A stretch of 64,000 bases of DNA, from NCBI RefSeq assembly GCF_009905215.1, contig NZ_CP047593.1:558001-622000 (forward strand), written 5' to 3'. The position numbers and the translations under genes are program-made. Below are positions 18,550 through 27,646 of the stretch, one piece after another. Each line of letters starts with the position of its first letter. Position 1 is the stretch's first letter. The notes below the pieces were generated by a model that worked only from the letters and a program-made list of their open reading frames with translations, was not told the origin of the DNA and did no database searches. The stretch is from Tichowtungia aerotolerans. GTDB lineage: Bacteria; Verrucomicrobiota; Kiritimatiellia; Kiritimatiellales; Tichowtungiaceae.

Positions 18550-20515
18550 TTATTCCTGCCCCTGAAGATCTGCACGCAAAGTTGCAATTTTTGCATTCCA
18601 CTTGAAACCCGGGGTTTCCAGGATGAATGTAAAGGTGTTATCACCAGATTTCAGAACACCGACCGGGAGTTCAAAGTGAACCGGTGCGAATAGATCAACG
18701 ATCCCCTCCGTGTAGCCAAGGTCGACGGAGTTCGTATATCCATTCACCCCAACCGTAAGGACCGTGCCCGCCACAAAGCCTTTCGGTGCAGAGATGGAGG
18801 GAACCAGAACGGCATCCCCGGCAGCGTCCGGAATGGAGATCGTCAGCTCGGCATCCTGCTGATAAATATCCACCAGTGTCTGGTTTGAATAAAAACGTTC
18901 GCTGACCATTTTCTTCGACGGCTTTTCTGTCACCAGCGGGAACTGAACAATCGCAACTTCCTCGGCGGCCAGCGTCAGAGCCGACGGATCGACTTTTTCC
19001 AATGCCTGGAAATCCATGCGCCATCGTCCATTCGTTTTTTGCGTGTATTCCTGCGGCACCGCCCCTTCCCAGCGCATGCGGGCGATGCGCGCCTCAGGAA
19101 TTCCGGCATCCAGATTCAGATCGAGCGAACGCGGCAGGGCGTTGTGCAGCAAAATCTGCAGCTCATCGCCCTTGCGAACGGCGATGGCATAAAGCCCCTG
19201 CCGCTCGGCTTCGGTCAACTGCTGCCACTCACAGACCACCCGTTCACCATCCAAGCCTTGGAAAAATTTGTAGAAACCAAGCAGCGGAGTCGCAATGACC
19301 GACGGATCTGCCGGGTCCTCGGGACGGGTATACAGGGCCTGTCCGCGTTGACGGGCATAGCCAGCGTCGCCCCACGGCAGAATAAACGGAACGGTCAGCT
19401 GCACCTCCGGCCGATCCATAAAGTTCATCCACATGCGGGTCACCGTTGTGCCGTAAAGGTAATAGAGATAATCGCCGGCCCTCGGCCCCTTCTGCGGGGT
19501 GATCCCCTGCCTTCCGAACTCGGATATGATAACCGGCAGCGACGGAGCGCTCCATGTCGCCTGATGATGCGCATAGACCAGATCGAGGTAAGCCTCCGCC
19601 TTGCCGAAATCCCAAATGTAGGGGTTTCCGTTTTTCAGGCCCTCATAAAGGTTGGGCGTTGGAAGCTTTTTTTTCTGATCAAACGAAGGAGACTCCTTGG
19701 AATAGGCCCAGTATTCCTTGCTGTAGAGATGGAAGTCATAAGCCCCGAGCACATCGCCTGCGGTTTCAATGTATTTGCGCTCCCACCCCGAATGGGTCCA
19801 GCGTTTCCAGTCGCCCTTTGGGTGTCCCCACGCCGTGCAGGGGCCCGCAATTTTACTTCGGGATATTTGCCTTTGAGTGCCAATGCCATTTTGCGTCCGA
19901 AGTTGGCGTGATCCTGAACCGGCGACGGCGTATTTTTCCAGCACCCATCCGGCTCATTGATCGGTGAAAACCAGGATGGCAGGGGGCCGCCGCCCTGGCG
20001 GATGACATCCAGCCAGCGATCAATCAGTTCAATGCAGAAATCAAAGTCGTCCGGATGAACCCCTTTGCGGTGGCTGGTTTTCATCGTTGAATCCACCTCG
20101 CCCAAAGCCGTTTCGTCCGAAGTTTTCGCAGGCTCCGGATAGTTGCCGCCGGCCATGGGTGTGGAGCACCCGGATAACGCTTGGCGGCCTTGCGGTAGAA
20201 CGCCGCATATTTCTTAAACTGATCCTTGAGCTCCGGGCTCCAGCCCGCCCGCAGGGAATCGCCGCCATTATAGGCGAGATAAGGCCCTGTGCCGCGGCCC
20301 GGAGCAATGCGCAGCGCATTCAGCTCGGCGGCCTGCTCATCGCTGTACATGCCGGGAATGTGATAGGTTCGGAAATAGCGATCCCGGCTGATATCAGAAA
20401 CCGCATGCGGACCCGCGCGCAGTTCGAGCGCAACATCCGGATACACACGAAGCGTTTCCGCCTGAACCTGAAAAACGGATGGAAAGATTAACCCAACCAA
20501 TATTTTTTTCATCAT
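18550..20515 (-). pseudogene. clan GH-A (GH86-like) glycoside hydrolase, two frameshifts
   Basis: A gene homologous along its length to the intact protein at 27647-29707 but split over three frames: about 20515-20155, 20155-19853 and 19853-18550. Repairing one missing C near 20155 (CACCC before ATGGCC) and one missing A near 19853 (GTAAAATTG) restores about 655 residues. The restored protein has a signal peptide, the acid/base motif INEPD and the nucleophile motif ISEFGRQ. Both lesions are single-base losses in short homopolymers, and the remaining 430 codons are free of damage. A sequencing or assembly error is therefore as likely as true decay. It sits between a sulfatase gene and the GH16 gene. 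AAGGG precedes the double ATG at 20515. The GH86-like label is from catalytic spacing and overall look. Confidence 0.75.
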
Positions 20516-20526
20516 TACACCCTTAT

Positions 20527-22374
20527 TTACAAATTGGATTTTTCGGCGGCCTTCCGATAGTAGTCCGTGTTCTGCGAAAGCGGCTGGGGCGGCACCCGAC
20601 CGTATTCCGGATCAAACAGGGGAATCCCCATGCCCTGCGGGGTCTGCCATCCTTCGAACGGTTTGTGCGTCACGTATGCATAGTACGGGGTGACCGCTTT
20701 TTCCCCATCGAGAAAAACGGGAGCCAGTGTGGTAATGCCTTTCGTGAGCTTTACCCTAAACGTGACTTCGTGAGCCCCGGCCGGAATGTCTTTCGACAGA
20801 TCCAAACCGGCGACGCACAGCTGCGCCGTTTTAAAATCAAATCCCTTGTAGCCGTTCGGATCGTTAATGGCTTTATCGGCTTCAACCGGCCAGCGGCGCA
20901 GGGAGATTTCATACTCGCCGTCCTGCTCAACCAGAACAACCCACTTGGCTTCACGGGCCGCACCGCCGAGCATCACCAGCGATTGACTCCACGCAACTTT
21001 ATCCGCCAGCCAATCATGCGAACAAAGCGTTACAACCGGAGCCTTGTCGGAACCGATGATAATATAGCTGTTTAGATCATGCTCCTGGGAAACATCCGCC
21101 CAGAAGGTTTCATAATCTCCGCGGAGTCTCTGGAAGACTTCAGGATACCGACCATGAACGTCGGTCTGCTGCCCCGTATCGCTGTTCATATCATACAGCT
21201 TTTTGCCGTCAATCAGCCGCCAGCGATCCGTCATCACCGCGCACTGTCTCCATTTGACAGGATTGATGACCCGCTGTGATTCGACCACCAGCAAACGCTC
21301 CGGCCAGTCGGCCGTGTTGCCGTAGAGCAGATTGCGCAGGCTTTTGCCGTCGAACTGAATCTTTGGAGTGTTGAGGCCGCACAGGTCGATCAATGTTGGT
21401 AGAATATCCATATGCGCGGTCAACGGCTCGACCACATGGCCAGCCTGCAGCCTGCCGCCGGGCCAGCGGATCATGAACGGCACGCGGTGTCCACCGTCAT
21501 ATTGCGAACCTTTCTTCCCCTTCATTCCGGCGTTGAATCCGCCGGCCGCCGACCCGTTGTCGGTGGTGAAGACCAGAATGGTATTGTCCTCAATGCCCTC
21601 CTCTTTCAGCAACTGGATAAGCTTCGCCATGTTGTCGTCAATATTTTCAATCATGCCGAAAAATTCGGGGACGGGAATGTCCGGGTTGCCTTCATACTTT
21701 TCTGAATATTCTTTGGGACAGTAATAGGGGCCGTGCGGTGCATTCGGAGCGATGTAGGCAAAGAACGGCTTGTGGTTCTGCACCTGATCACGGATAAAAT
21801 TCATGCCTTCTCTAAACCACACATCCGTACAAAAGCCTTCAAAACGAACCGGCTTGCCGTTTTTGAAATAGGTGTCGTCGAAATAATCGTTTCCCCAGTA
21901 ATCGGGAGCTTGTCCGATTCCACCGGCGCTAAAACAGACTACATGCTGAAAGCCGCGGTCCTGCGGACGAAAGGGATAGCAGTCGCCCAAATGCCACTTG
22001 CCGAACAGACCGGTGGCGTATCCATTCTGTCCGAAGATGTCGGCCATTGTAATTTCTCGGCGGCGAAGCATGTTGCGTCCCTGGATGGTGTGCCATACGC
22101 CGACGCGGTCGGAATGCCGTCCGGTCAGCAGTGCCGCACGGGTCGGTGCGCAGGTGGGGTCGACATGATAGTTGTTCAGCCGAACCGACTGCCGGCTCAG
22201 CCGGTCGATGTTCGGAGTGTTGATTGCTTCATTACCATTGCAGGCAAGATCGCCGAACCCCTGGTCATCTGTAATGACAAATACCACGTTAGGAGGTCCT
22301 GCCTGTGTTTGAAAAGCAAGAGCCAGAGCCGATATCGGGAAAATATATTTTATCTGTTTCATCATATTGTTCAT
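20527..22374 (-). CDS. secreted S1 arylsulfatase with C-terminal beta-sandwich
   Basis: Formylglycine sulfatase, 615 residues. Signal peptide at about 1-25; [15 protein letters not shown] metal site; modification signature [11 protein letters not shown] with Cys at residue 75; GKWHLGD and [11 protein letters not shown] further on. After about residue 450 there is an extra beta-rich region ([17 protein letters not shown]) seen in many PVC-group arylsulfatases. A GTG at 22377 is also possible; I prefer the following ATG. The gene begins 8 bp after the previous sulfatase stop codon and 12 bp before the frameshifted GH86-like gene. It would act in the periplasm or outside the cell on sulfated oligosaccharides; the sulfate position attacked cannot be told. 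Confidence 0.9.
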   Translation of the reverse strand: MNNMMKQIKYIFPISALALAFQTQAGPPNVVFVITDDQGFGDLACNGNEAINTPNIDRLSRQSVRLNNYHVDPTCAPTRAALLTGRHSDRVGVWHTIQGRNMLRRREITMADIFGQNGYATGLFGKWHLGDCYPFRPQDRGFQHVVCFSAGGIGQAPDYWGNDYFDDTYFKNGKPVRFEGFCTDVWFREGMNFIRDQVQNHKPFFAYIAPNAPHGPYYCPKEYSEKYEGNPDIPVPEFFGMIENIDDNMAKLIQLLKEEGIEDNTILVFTTDNGSAAGGFNAGMKGKKGSQYDGGHRVPFMIRWPGGRLQAGHVVEPLTAHMDILPTLIDLCGLNTPKIQFDGKSLRNLLYGNTADWPERLLVVESQRVINPVKWRQCAVMTDRWRLIDGKKLYDMNSDTGQQTDVHGRYPEVFQRLRGDYETFWADVSQEHDLNSYIIIGSDKAPVVTLCSHDWLADKVAWSQSLVMLGGAAREAKWVVLVEQDGEYEISLRRWPVEADKAINDPNGYKGFDFKTAQLCVAGLDLSKDIPAGAHEVTFRVKLTKGITTLAPVFLDGEKAVTPYYAYVTHKPFEGWQTPQGMGIPLFDPEYGRVPPQPLSQNTDYYRKAAEKSNL

Positions 22375-22382
22375 CACGTTGG

Positions 22383-24113
22383 TTAATCCTCTTTCTGATG
22401 CGTCAGGTGATATTCCAACCGTTCACTTTCCAGTTGAAGAACCACCGGCTGAACGGACGCGTCTCCGCGCGCTTTTTTGACCAGCTGTTGGCAGACAGTC
22501 CGCATGGTATTCAGTCGATCCGTGCAGGTCGGGTCATTGGCCAGATTGTTGGTTTCAGACGGATCCAGCTTTAAGTGGTACAACTCTTCATAGACGGGTG
22601 GCTCCCCGTTTATAGAGGCGTCCAGCCATTGCCGGTAAGTTTCCGCCTGCCGATTGGAGGTAAGATAGCGTGTCAGCCCTTTCAGGGTCGGGTTATACAG
22701 GGATCGGTCGTTGAAAAAATAGCGGATGTATTTCCAGCCCTCTCCGCGCACGCTTTCGATGCGCGGAAGGCCAAACTGAGTGCTCCACAGATTTTCAGAG
22801 AATGCATACGTGCGCCACGGAACATCCTTGCCATTCACCAGCGGCTTCAGCGACGCCCCGCTCATGTTGGCGGGGATGTCGGCGCCGGCATAATCGAGCA
22901 GCGTGGCTGCAATATCGACTGTCTGCACCTGCTCACTGCGCCGCTGACCTTTGGCTGCTGATGCCGGATCATAGATGATCATCGGAACTTTCAGGCATGT
23001 ATCATAGTTCATCGACTTGCCGCCCAGTCCGAATTCTCCGCGAAGGATGCCGTGGTCAGATGTCAGAATGATCACCGTGTTCTCAGCCAGCCCGAGTTTC
23101 TGGAGCTGTTTGCGCAGGCGCCCCACCAGTTGGTCGATTCCGGTAATTGCCTGATAGCGCCGGATAATCCGCTCCGTCATTGTTTCGGGAGTATCAACAT
23201 AGTCATAACTGTTCTGACGGTGCTGTGCATAGAGAACATCCGCGGGCAGCTTCGGGGTTTGGATATCTGCTTTTGCCACATAGGTGGATGGCAGTCCGGC
23301 GCGAATGACCGCACGCGAGTTATGATATCCGGTTTTATACAGTTCCGGATCAGACGGGCGGTCTTCCATGCTTCCGGTTCCCGCATCGTGCGGAAGGTTA
23401 AAACAAAGCGACAGACAGAATGGACGGTCTGCCGGGCGTTTTTCCAGAAAACGCGCGGCCCGGTTGTAGAAATCCTGGTTCGGGCTTAAAAAATTGTCCA
23501 CACCTTCCTGCAGAATCTCAATCTGGGTTTCTGCCTTTGCGTTATCGAACATGTGTTCATCAATGCCTTTGATTCGTGACACCCGGGCCGGGCGTTCCTT
23601 GGGGTAAAAATAAATGTGAGTATGTCCTGCATACCAGTAATCAAAACTGGAATCCATCAGGCCGGTGGCATAGCCCGCCGCTCCGACCGGTACATGGTTT
23701 TTGCCGACATATCCCACAAAATATCCGGCTTTGCGAAGCAGCATCGGGTAGGTCTGCTGCCAGGCTGCCGGAGACAGTGCCGTTCCGGAATTGAAATTGA
23801 TCCCGTGGCGGCGCTCGTACATACCGGCAAAGATCGACGCCCGGCTTGGCGTGCAGATTGCGCTGGTTACTGTGGCTTCAGTGAACAATGTTCCTTCAGT
23901 AGCCAGCTGATCGATATTCGGGGTCTGAACCACTGGATTGCCGGTGCAGCCGAGCGTGTCATAGCGCTGGTCATCAGTCAGGATAAAGATCAGGTTCGGT
24001 TGTGTCGCCACCGCTGCAACGGCTTCGTATGCGCCGAAAATTCCAGCCGTCAGCAGTGCAAAGGTATAGCCGCGCAATGTTCGCGTGCCCAAAGTATAAA
24101 CACTTATTTTCAT
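22383..24113 (-). CDS. secreted S1 sulfatase
   Basis: Formylglycine sulfatase of 576 residues, first gene of the four-gene operon to 16542. N-terminal hydrophobic signal (about 15-34), [14 protein letters not shown] metal site, modification signature [11 protein letters not shown] with Cys at residue 87, and later LTSDHG. It differs clearly from its neighbour at 20527 and from the pair at 14449 and 29717, so it probably attacks a different sulfate position. The ATG stands exactly 32 nt after the ATAG of the upstream shared motif. The leader (TTCTTTGGTAGAAA, then CACC before ATG) is also similar to that of the sulfatase at 16404: 20 of 32 positions match. Confidence 0.9.
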   Translation of the reverse strand: MKISVYTLGTRTLRGYTFALLTAGIFGAYEAVAAVATQPNLIFILTDDQRYDTLGCTGNPVVQTPNIDQLATEGTLFTEATVTSAICTPSRASIFAGMYERRHGINFNSGTALSPAAWQQTYPMLLRKAGYFVGYVGKNHVPVGAAGYATGLMDSSFDYWYAGHTHIYFYPKERPARVSRIKGIDEHMFDNAKAETQIEILQEGVDNFLSPNQDFYNRAARFLEKRPADRPFCLSLCFNLPHDAGTGSMEDRPSDPELYKTGYHNSRAVIRAGLPSTYVAKADIQTPKLPADVLYAQHRQNSYDYVDTPETMTERIIRRYQAITGIDQLVGRLRKQLQKLGLAENTVIILTSDHGILRGEFGLGGKSMNYDTCLKVPMIIYDPASAAKGQRRSEQVQTVDIAATLLDYAGADIPANMSGASLKPLVNGKDVPWRTYAFSENLWSTQFGLPRIESVRGEGWKYIRYFFNDRSLYNPTLKGLTRYLTSNRQAETYRQWLDASINGEPPVYEELYHLKLDPSETNNLANDPTCTDRLNTMRTVCQQLVKKARGDASVQPVVLQLESERLEYHLTHQKED

Positions 24114-24145
24114 GGTGCGTTTCTACCAAAGAAAAAGACCGGTAT

Positions 24146-24182
24146 CTATCCGGCTGAACGCAAATTATATTCATTTTTGCGC
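24146..24182 (-). promoter_or_regulatory. GCGCA-N15-TGCGC-N8-ATAG site
   Basis: Minus strand: GCGCA, 15 nt including TATAAT, TGCGT, 8 nt, ATAG, then exactly 32 nt to the sulfatase ATG at 24113. Same spacing as five other sites. Confidence 0.75.
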
Positions 24183-24297
24183 CATAAGCAGAGACTGGAA
24201 TGTCGGAATAATGGATTGCCGGATGGCTGAAACCGCAAATGAATACGAATTTATCAGCCTGAAAGGGACGGTGCGGATCAGTTTTTCTGCCACGAAA

Positions 24298-24321
24298 GAG
24301 CGCAGGGATCGCAAAGAAAAC
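24298..24321 (+). repeat. CGCAAAG-type repeat, left copy
   Basis: GAGCGCAGGGATCGCAAAGA resembles, in opposite orientation, the sequence at 27381-27400, so the two copies flank the Avs-like gene as an imperfect inverted repeat. Similar words make up the large hairpin at 44691-44734. Confidence 0.55.
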
Positions 24322-24396
24322 TTCATCTAAAGATTGCACAGACAAACGCAGATCTTCCGAACCTTGGAAAAAAGATCTGTGCCGCAACGCAGTTGC

Positions 24397-24411
24397 TTCC
24401 AAGGGTTGGAA
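24397..24411. repeat. perfect TTCCAA-N3-TTGGAA palindrome
   Basis: TTCCAA GGG TTGGAA, middle one of three clustered copies (two imperfect) just beyond the 3' end of the Avs-like gene. Confidence 0.9.
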
Positions 24412-24474
24412 GAAGCATCGTTCGTTTTTCCAACCATCGGAAAAACAGCATCCGTTTCTATCAGGCTTTACCTT

Positions 24475-26970
24475 TCATCCATCAACTTCTATGGAGGACA
24501 AACACTGGACTTCCTTCCTAGGTTCTTTGGCGCAAACAACAGACATTCTTCGTCTTGCCCACGTATGCCGGCGTTGCTTCTCAGGAATGAACTCGGGACG
24601 CACTTCACGATAAATCTCAGCAAACCAAACGGCCACAGAATCTTCTTTCATCAACAAATCATCTAGTCGGTCGGAATCTATCTGAAGATGCTCCACTGTT
24701 TCTGAAACGCCCAAATCCAATCGCTCAAACGTCGCGACAACCAAACCATCCTTATCCGCAAATTCTCTATAATCTTTCGCCCCATCCCCTCGAACAATGC
24801 CCAGTGATTTAGAGTAGAATGGTGACGGGAAATACAACATCGTTTCACCTCCATCGTGCAACCAATGTGTTTTCGCTGATAAATACCTCAACTCCACCGA
24901 GAACAGGTCTCCTTTGCTATCAAGCGAATCATAAGATTCATCACAGTCGTCTATAGTTTTCACAAATGGTGCCCAACAAACTACCGACGGAGAATGATAA
25001 CAGGCTCCATCAATCCCTGCGCAACGCACATCGCCGACATCACAACGCGGAACTATTGCTCCAGCTAACGCATCACGTTTAAAAATTTCGAACTGAGAAC
25101 GGGGAACCAAAAGACATGTAATTCGCGACATCTGACTAGCTGCAGAATGCGCTTCAACTCCATGAATCCAGGAGCAAATACTTAGCTGCCTACCCGCAGA
25201 AATGACCTTTTCAACCTTTGGCCATTCCGCATTATTTACCCAATCCGTTGATCGTTGGAGTTGGTTATCGCCCTGCGCATGGTATTCCTGCCAGAAATGA
25301 TCAGGAAATCTCGATTCTTTGCCGCTGTCAGGCCCATATTCCACCCCGCGCCTGCCATCAAAGGGATCTGGCATTTCTTCTCCAACATCAGAAAAACACA
25401 TTACCGGTTCGAATTCCGCATTACAGAAATCCTTTATTGGCAACCTGTCAGCAAAATCACCAGCAACCTCATTTATCGCTAACCATATATATTTCTCTGC
25501 AAATGAAGCAATGGGACTGCGAGCACCATGGGTTGCTGGATAATGCTCACGAGAAATCGATACATCCGCCCCGAGGATTTCTCCCTCTTCACCACCATTA
25601 GGTTTTCCATAAAACACATCGGCATCCCACCCCTGCGAATAGACAAAATCCAAGATCAAGCCATCCCTTAGCTGCTCGGGAGTCAGCACATCCAACCCAT
25701 ATATCTTCTTATAATTATCCATCAAAGATTCAGCCTCTGGCGAATACTCCGTTTCGTATTTCATGTGTACGGCTTTGACAACATCTAGATCTAGTTCATT
25801 TTCTACATCTTGGTTTTCACTCGGAATCTCTTCATCAAGTATTTTATTAGATATCGGACGATAATCCCTCGAAGAGGCATTCCAAATGGATTCACGTTTT
25901 CTTCGAGCAGCCTCCATTTGAGCCCATAACACCTCTACCTTTTCATACGCTTTTTCTTCGAGATCAATACGCCTTTCGACGACGGCCTTGGCAACTTCAC
26001 TCTTGGGATACCTCACCTCATCCTCAGAACAAAAATTATTTTTGCGAATTTGTTCAAAAAAAAGCCTTGAGGCTTGCTTGACCACATACCGCTCAAGGTC
26101 TCCACTTATTGGATTTTCAGACCACCCTTCTGGTTTTTTCATGTATGCCAATAATTGTGACCCGGCCTGATAGGGCGGCCGAGCTCTTCCAACCTGACTT
26201 TCTGAAATCAAATCATATGCATAGGCTCTTTCAACGACAATGCGTGCGGCATGTCGGCAAACTGAATTCCTTGTCGAGCAAGTCGGGGATTCCGAGAAGA
26301 ACATCCGAGAACACTGAGCCGACAATGCATGTAGCCCATCTCTATCTTCCGTACAACAGGCGGCTCCAACAGCAGCCGTTAAAATACTTTCAAGAATCTG
26401 ATAATCATTACATGACTCCAGCTCCGACAGAAGAATCGCCATCTCTTTAGGATTCAAGCTGCCCCAAATAGCCAGTTGGGTTCTAGCGGCCCGAACACGC
26501 TTGGCAACAACAGAGGAACAACTCCACGCCAAAAGAAGAGGCATATCCCCCCAGAAAATGAACTCAATGTTGTTATAGGAGGCATCAAACTCTTCCCATC
26601 GATCCACCTGGGATTTCCCTTTGTTTCCTGCTCCTCTGGATGCTTGTAGCTCAAGAGGCATACATACAATGTATCGAGTCAAGGTTGGATGGCGTTGCGT
26701 TGCACTTTTGATCGACTTATGAAGTTGCTTAACCTGCTTATCATCAAATTTTTCACGAAACCACTTTGCCTGAAGGCCAATAACAGATCCGTCCTTATGA
26801 CGCGCAAAAGCTTCCACCCCGCCATCGCCACCTTTTCCGTCAGTATAAATGATTCGCTCTATATCCTCACCATAAGTGTAGCTACACCATTTAGAGAACA
26901 AATGTCGCCCAAGTGCCTCAAATGCCTTAGTACAATCTTCGTGTCGTGTTTTAAAATCTGCCCATTCCAT
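24475..26970 (-). CDS. Avs-like protein with N-terminal PD-(D/E)XK nuclease domain, candidate defence gene
   Basis: An 831-residue protein with no signal peptide. Residues 1-170 look like the Mrr/DUF4297-type nuclease found at the N-terminus of Avs defence ATPases: FEALGRHLF at 17-25, GGDGGVEAF at 47-55 (Asp49, Glu53), LQAKWF at 66-71 (Gln67, Lys69), then KSIKSATQRHP. A segment near 495-515 (EKYIWLAINEVAGDFADRLP) recalls the C-terminal part of large Avs/STAND-like ATP-binding proteins. I see no convincing STAND NTPase between these parts and the protein is about half the usual Avs length. The gene is visibly AT-richer than its neighbours and stands alone, bounded by repeats, in the middle of a polysaccharide locus, which suggests acquisition by transfer. 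Antiphage function is inference. Confidence 0.55.
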   Translation of the reverse strand: MEWADFKTRHEDCTKAFEALGRHLFSKWCSYTYGEDIERIIYTDGKGGDGGVEAFARHKDGSVIGLQAKWFREKFDDKQVKQLHKSIKSATQRHPTLTRYIVCMPLELQASRGAGNKGKSQVDRWEEFDASYNNIEFIFWGDMPLLLAWSCSSVVAKRVRAARTQLAIWGSLNPKEMAILLSELESCNDYQILESILTAAVGAACCTEDRDGLHALSAQCSRMFFSESPTCSTRNSVCRHAARIVVERAYAYDLISESQVGRARPPYQAGSQLLAYMKKPEGWSENPISGDLERYVVKQASRLFFEQIRKNNFCSEDEVRYPKSEVAKAVVERRIDLEEKAYEKVEVLWAQMEAARRKRESIWNASSRDYRPISNKILDEEIPSENQDVENELDLDVVKAVHMKYETEYSPEAESLMDNYKKIYGLDVLTPEQLRDGLILDFVYSQGWDADVFYGKPNGGEEGEILGADVSISREHYPATHGARSPIASFAEKYIWLAINEVAGDFADRLPIKDFCNAEFEPVMCFSDVGEEMPDPFDGRRGVEYGPDSGKESRFPDHFWQEYHAQGDNQLQRSTDWVNNAEWPKVEKVISAGRQLSICSWIHGVEAHSAASQMSRITCLLVPRSQFEIFKRDALAGAIVPRCDVGDVRCAGIDGACYHSPSVVCWAPFVKTIDDCDESYDSLDSKGDLFSVELRYLSAKTHWLHDGGETMLYFPSPFYSKSLGIVRGDGAKDYREFADKDGLVVATFERLDLGVSETVEHLQIDSDRLDDLLMKEDSVAVWFAEIYREVRPEFIPEKQRRHTWARRRMSVVCAKEPRKEVQCLSSIEVDG

Positions 26971-27380
26971 AAAATATCTACCTGATAATCGTCACCACTA
27001 AACTAAATTCTAATCCACCCGTACATTCAGTCCGTACCTCATCACGCACAGCTGATACCCATTACTCTCACTCCCTGACAATATGCGGGTGATGGTATAA
27101 GGTTTTTCTGGATGCTGAAAGAACAAGACCTGAAAGATTTTACAGGAATGTTCCCTGCGCGCAAAGCGATAGAAAAAGGTGCTGTCCGGCTGTTGGACTA
27201 CCTGCAAGACGGCTTCCCCGGGACGGACTGCCCGCCCGTCCCGTCAAAAACGGCCCTGCACCGATCCGCGTCTTTTTGCGCTACTATCTGTCATCTTTTT
27301 GTTTTCTTGGCACGTTTTGTCTCTCGCCTGTTCGCTGTGCTCACTCAAGCCGCAAAGTCGCCAAGTTTGCTAAATGGATT

Positions 27381-27400
27381 CTTCGCGATCTTTGCGCCTC
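27381..27400 (-). repeat. CGCAAAG-type repeat, right copy
   Basis: Read on the minus strand, GAGGCGCAAAGATCGCGAAG aligns with the left copy at 24298 with one indel and few mismatches, giving inverted flanks around the Avs-like gene. Confidence 0.5.
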
Positions 27401-27443
27401 GGCGCCTGCGAGAAATCTCTTTTAGTTGAGGTTAGAAAATATG

Positions 27444-27458
27444 TTCCAAGGTTTGGAA
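27444..27458. repeat. perfect TTCCAA-N3-TTGGAA palindrome
   Basis: TTCCAA GGT TTGGAA, followed 28 bp later by a copy with one mismatch. Confidence 0.9.
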
Positions 27459-27510
27459 GAAGGCTGAGCCTTCACCCCATCGAGTTTTCAAGGGTTGGAA
27501 AATCCGTCTG

Positions 27511-27547
27511 GCGCATATGTGCCCATTCCCTGCGCATTAAGACGTAG
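27511..27547 (+). promoter_or_regulatory. GCGCA-N15-TGCGC-N8-(A/G)TAG site
   Basis: GCGCA, 15 nt, TGCGC, 8 nt, GTAG; 99 nt before the GH86-like start codon at 27647. Both half-sites are exact. Confidence 0.7.
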
Positions 27548-27646
27548 CCTGAATAATCGGCACCTGTTTTAATGACTCAAATACAAAAAGAACAGTCCAG
27601 CTCGACAAGCGTTACTGCTAAACTGAGCATGCCGCGAGAGGAAATT

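Larger units (their letters stand above)
24114..24474. other. repeat-rich gap between sulfatase operon and Avs-like gene
   Basis: About 360 bp without a gene. It holds the shared regulatory motif (24146-24182), a CGCAAAG-type repeat (24298-24321), one perfect TTCCAA-N3-TTGGAA palindrome (24397) and two copies with one mismatch (24355-24369 and 24428-24442). Nothing else is recognised. Confidence 0.7.
26971..27646. other. gap upstream of Avs-like gene and of GH86-like gene
   Basis: Short frames on both strands at 27010-27429 resemble nothing I know and have no ribosome site; they may be debris. Also present: an 8-bp GC-rich inverted repeat (27219-27243), a CGCAAAG-type repeat (27381-27400), a perfect TTCCAA palindrome (27444), a copy with one mismatch (27486-27500) and the regulatory motif (27511-27547). 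Confidence 0.6.

Noticed and set aside
26610-26634. Walker-A-like GAGNKGKS at residues 113-120 of the Avs-like protein
   Set aside because: It fits the pattern by letter, but it lies in the loop of the nuclease domain where related proteins have a variable Lys/Ser-rich stretch, and no Walker B follows at a sensible distance.
27010-27429. Short open frames on both strands upstream of the GH86-like gene
   Set aside because: No ribosome site, family word or coding character; treated as non-coding or debris.
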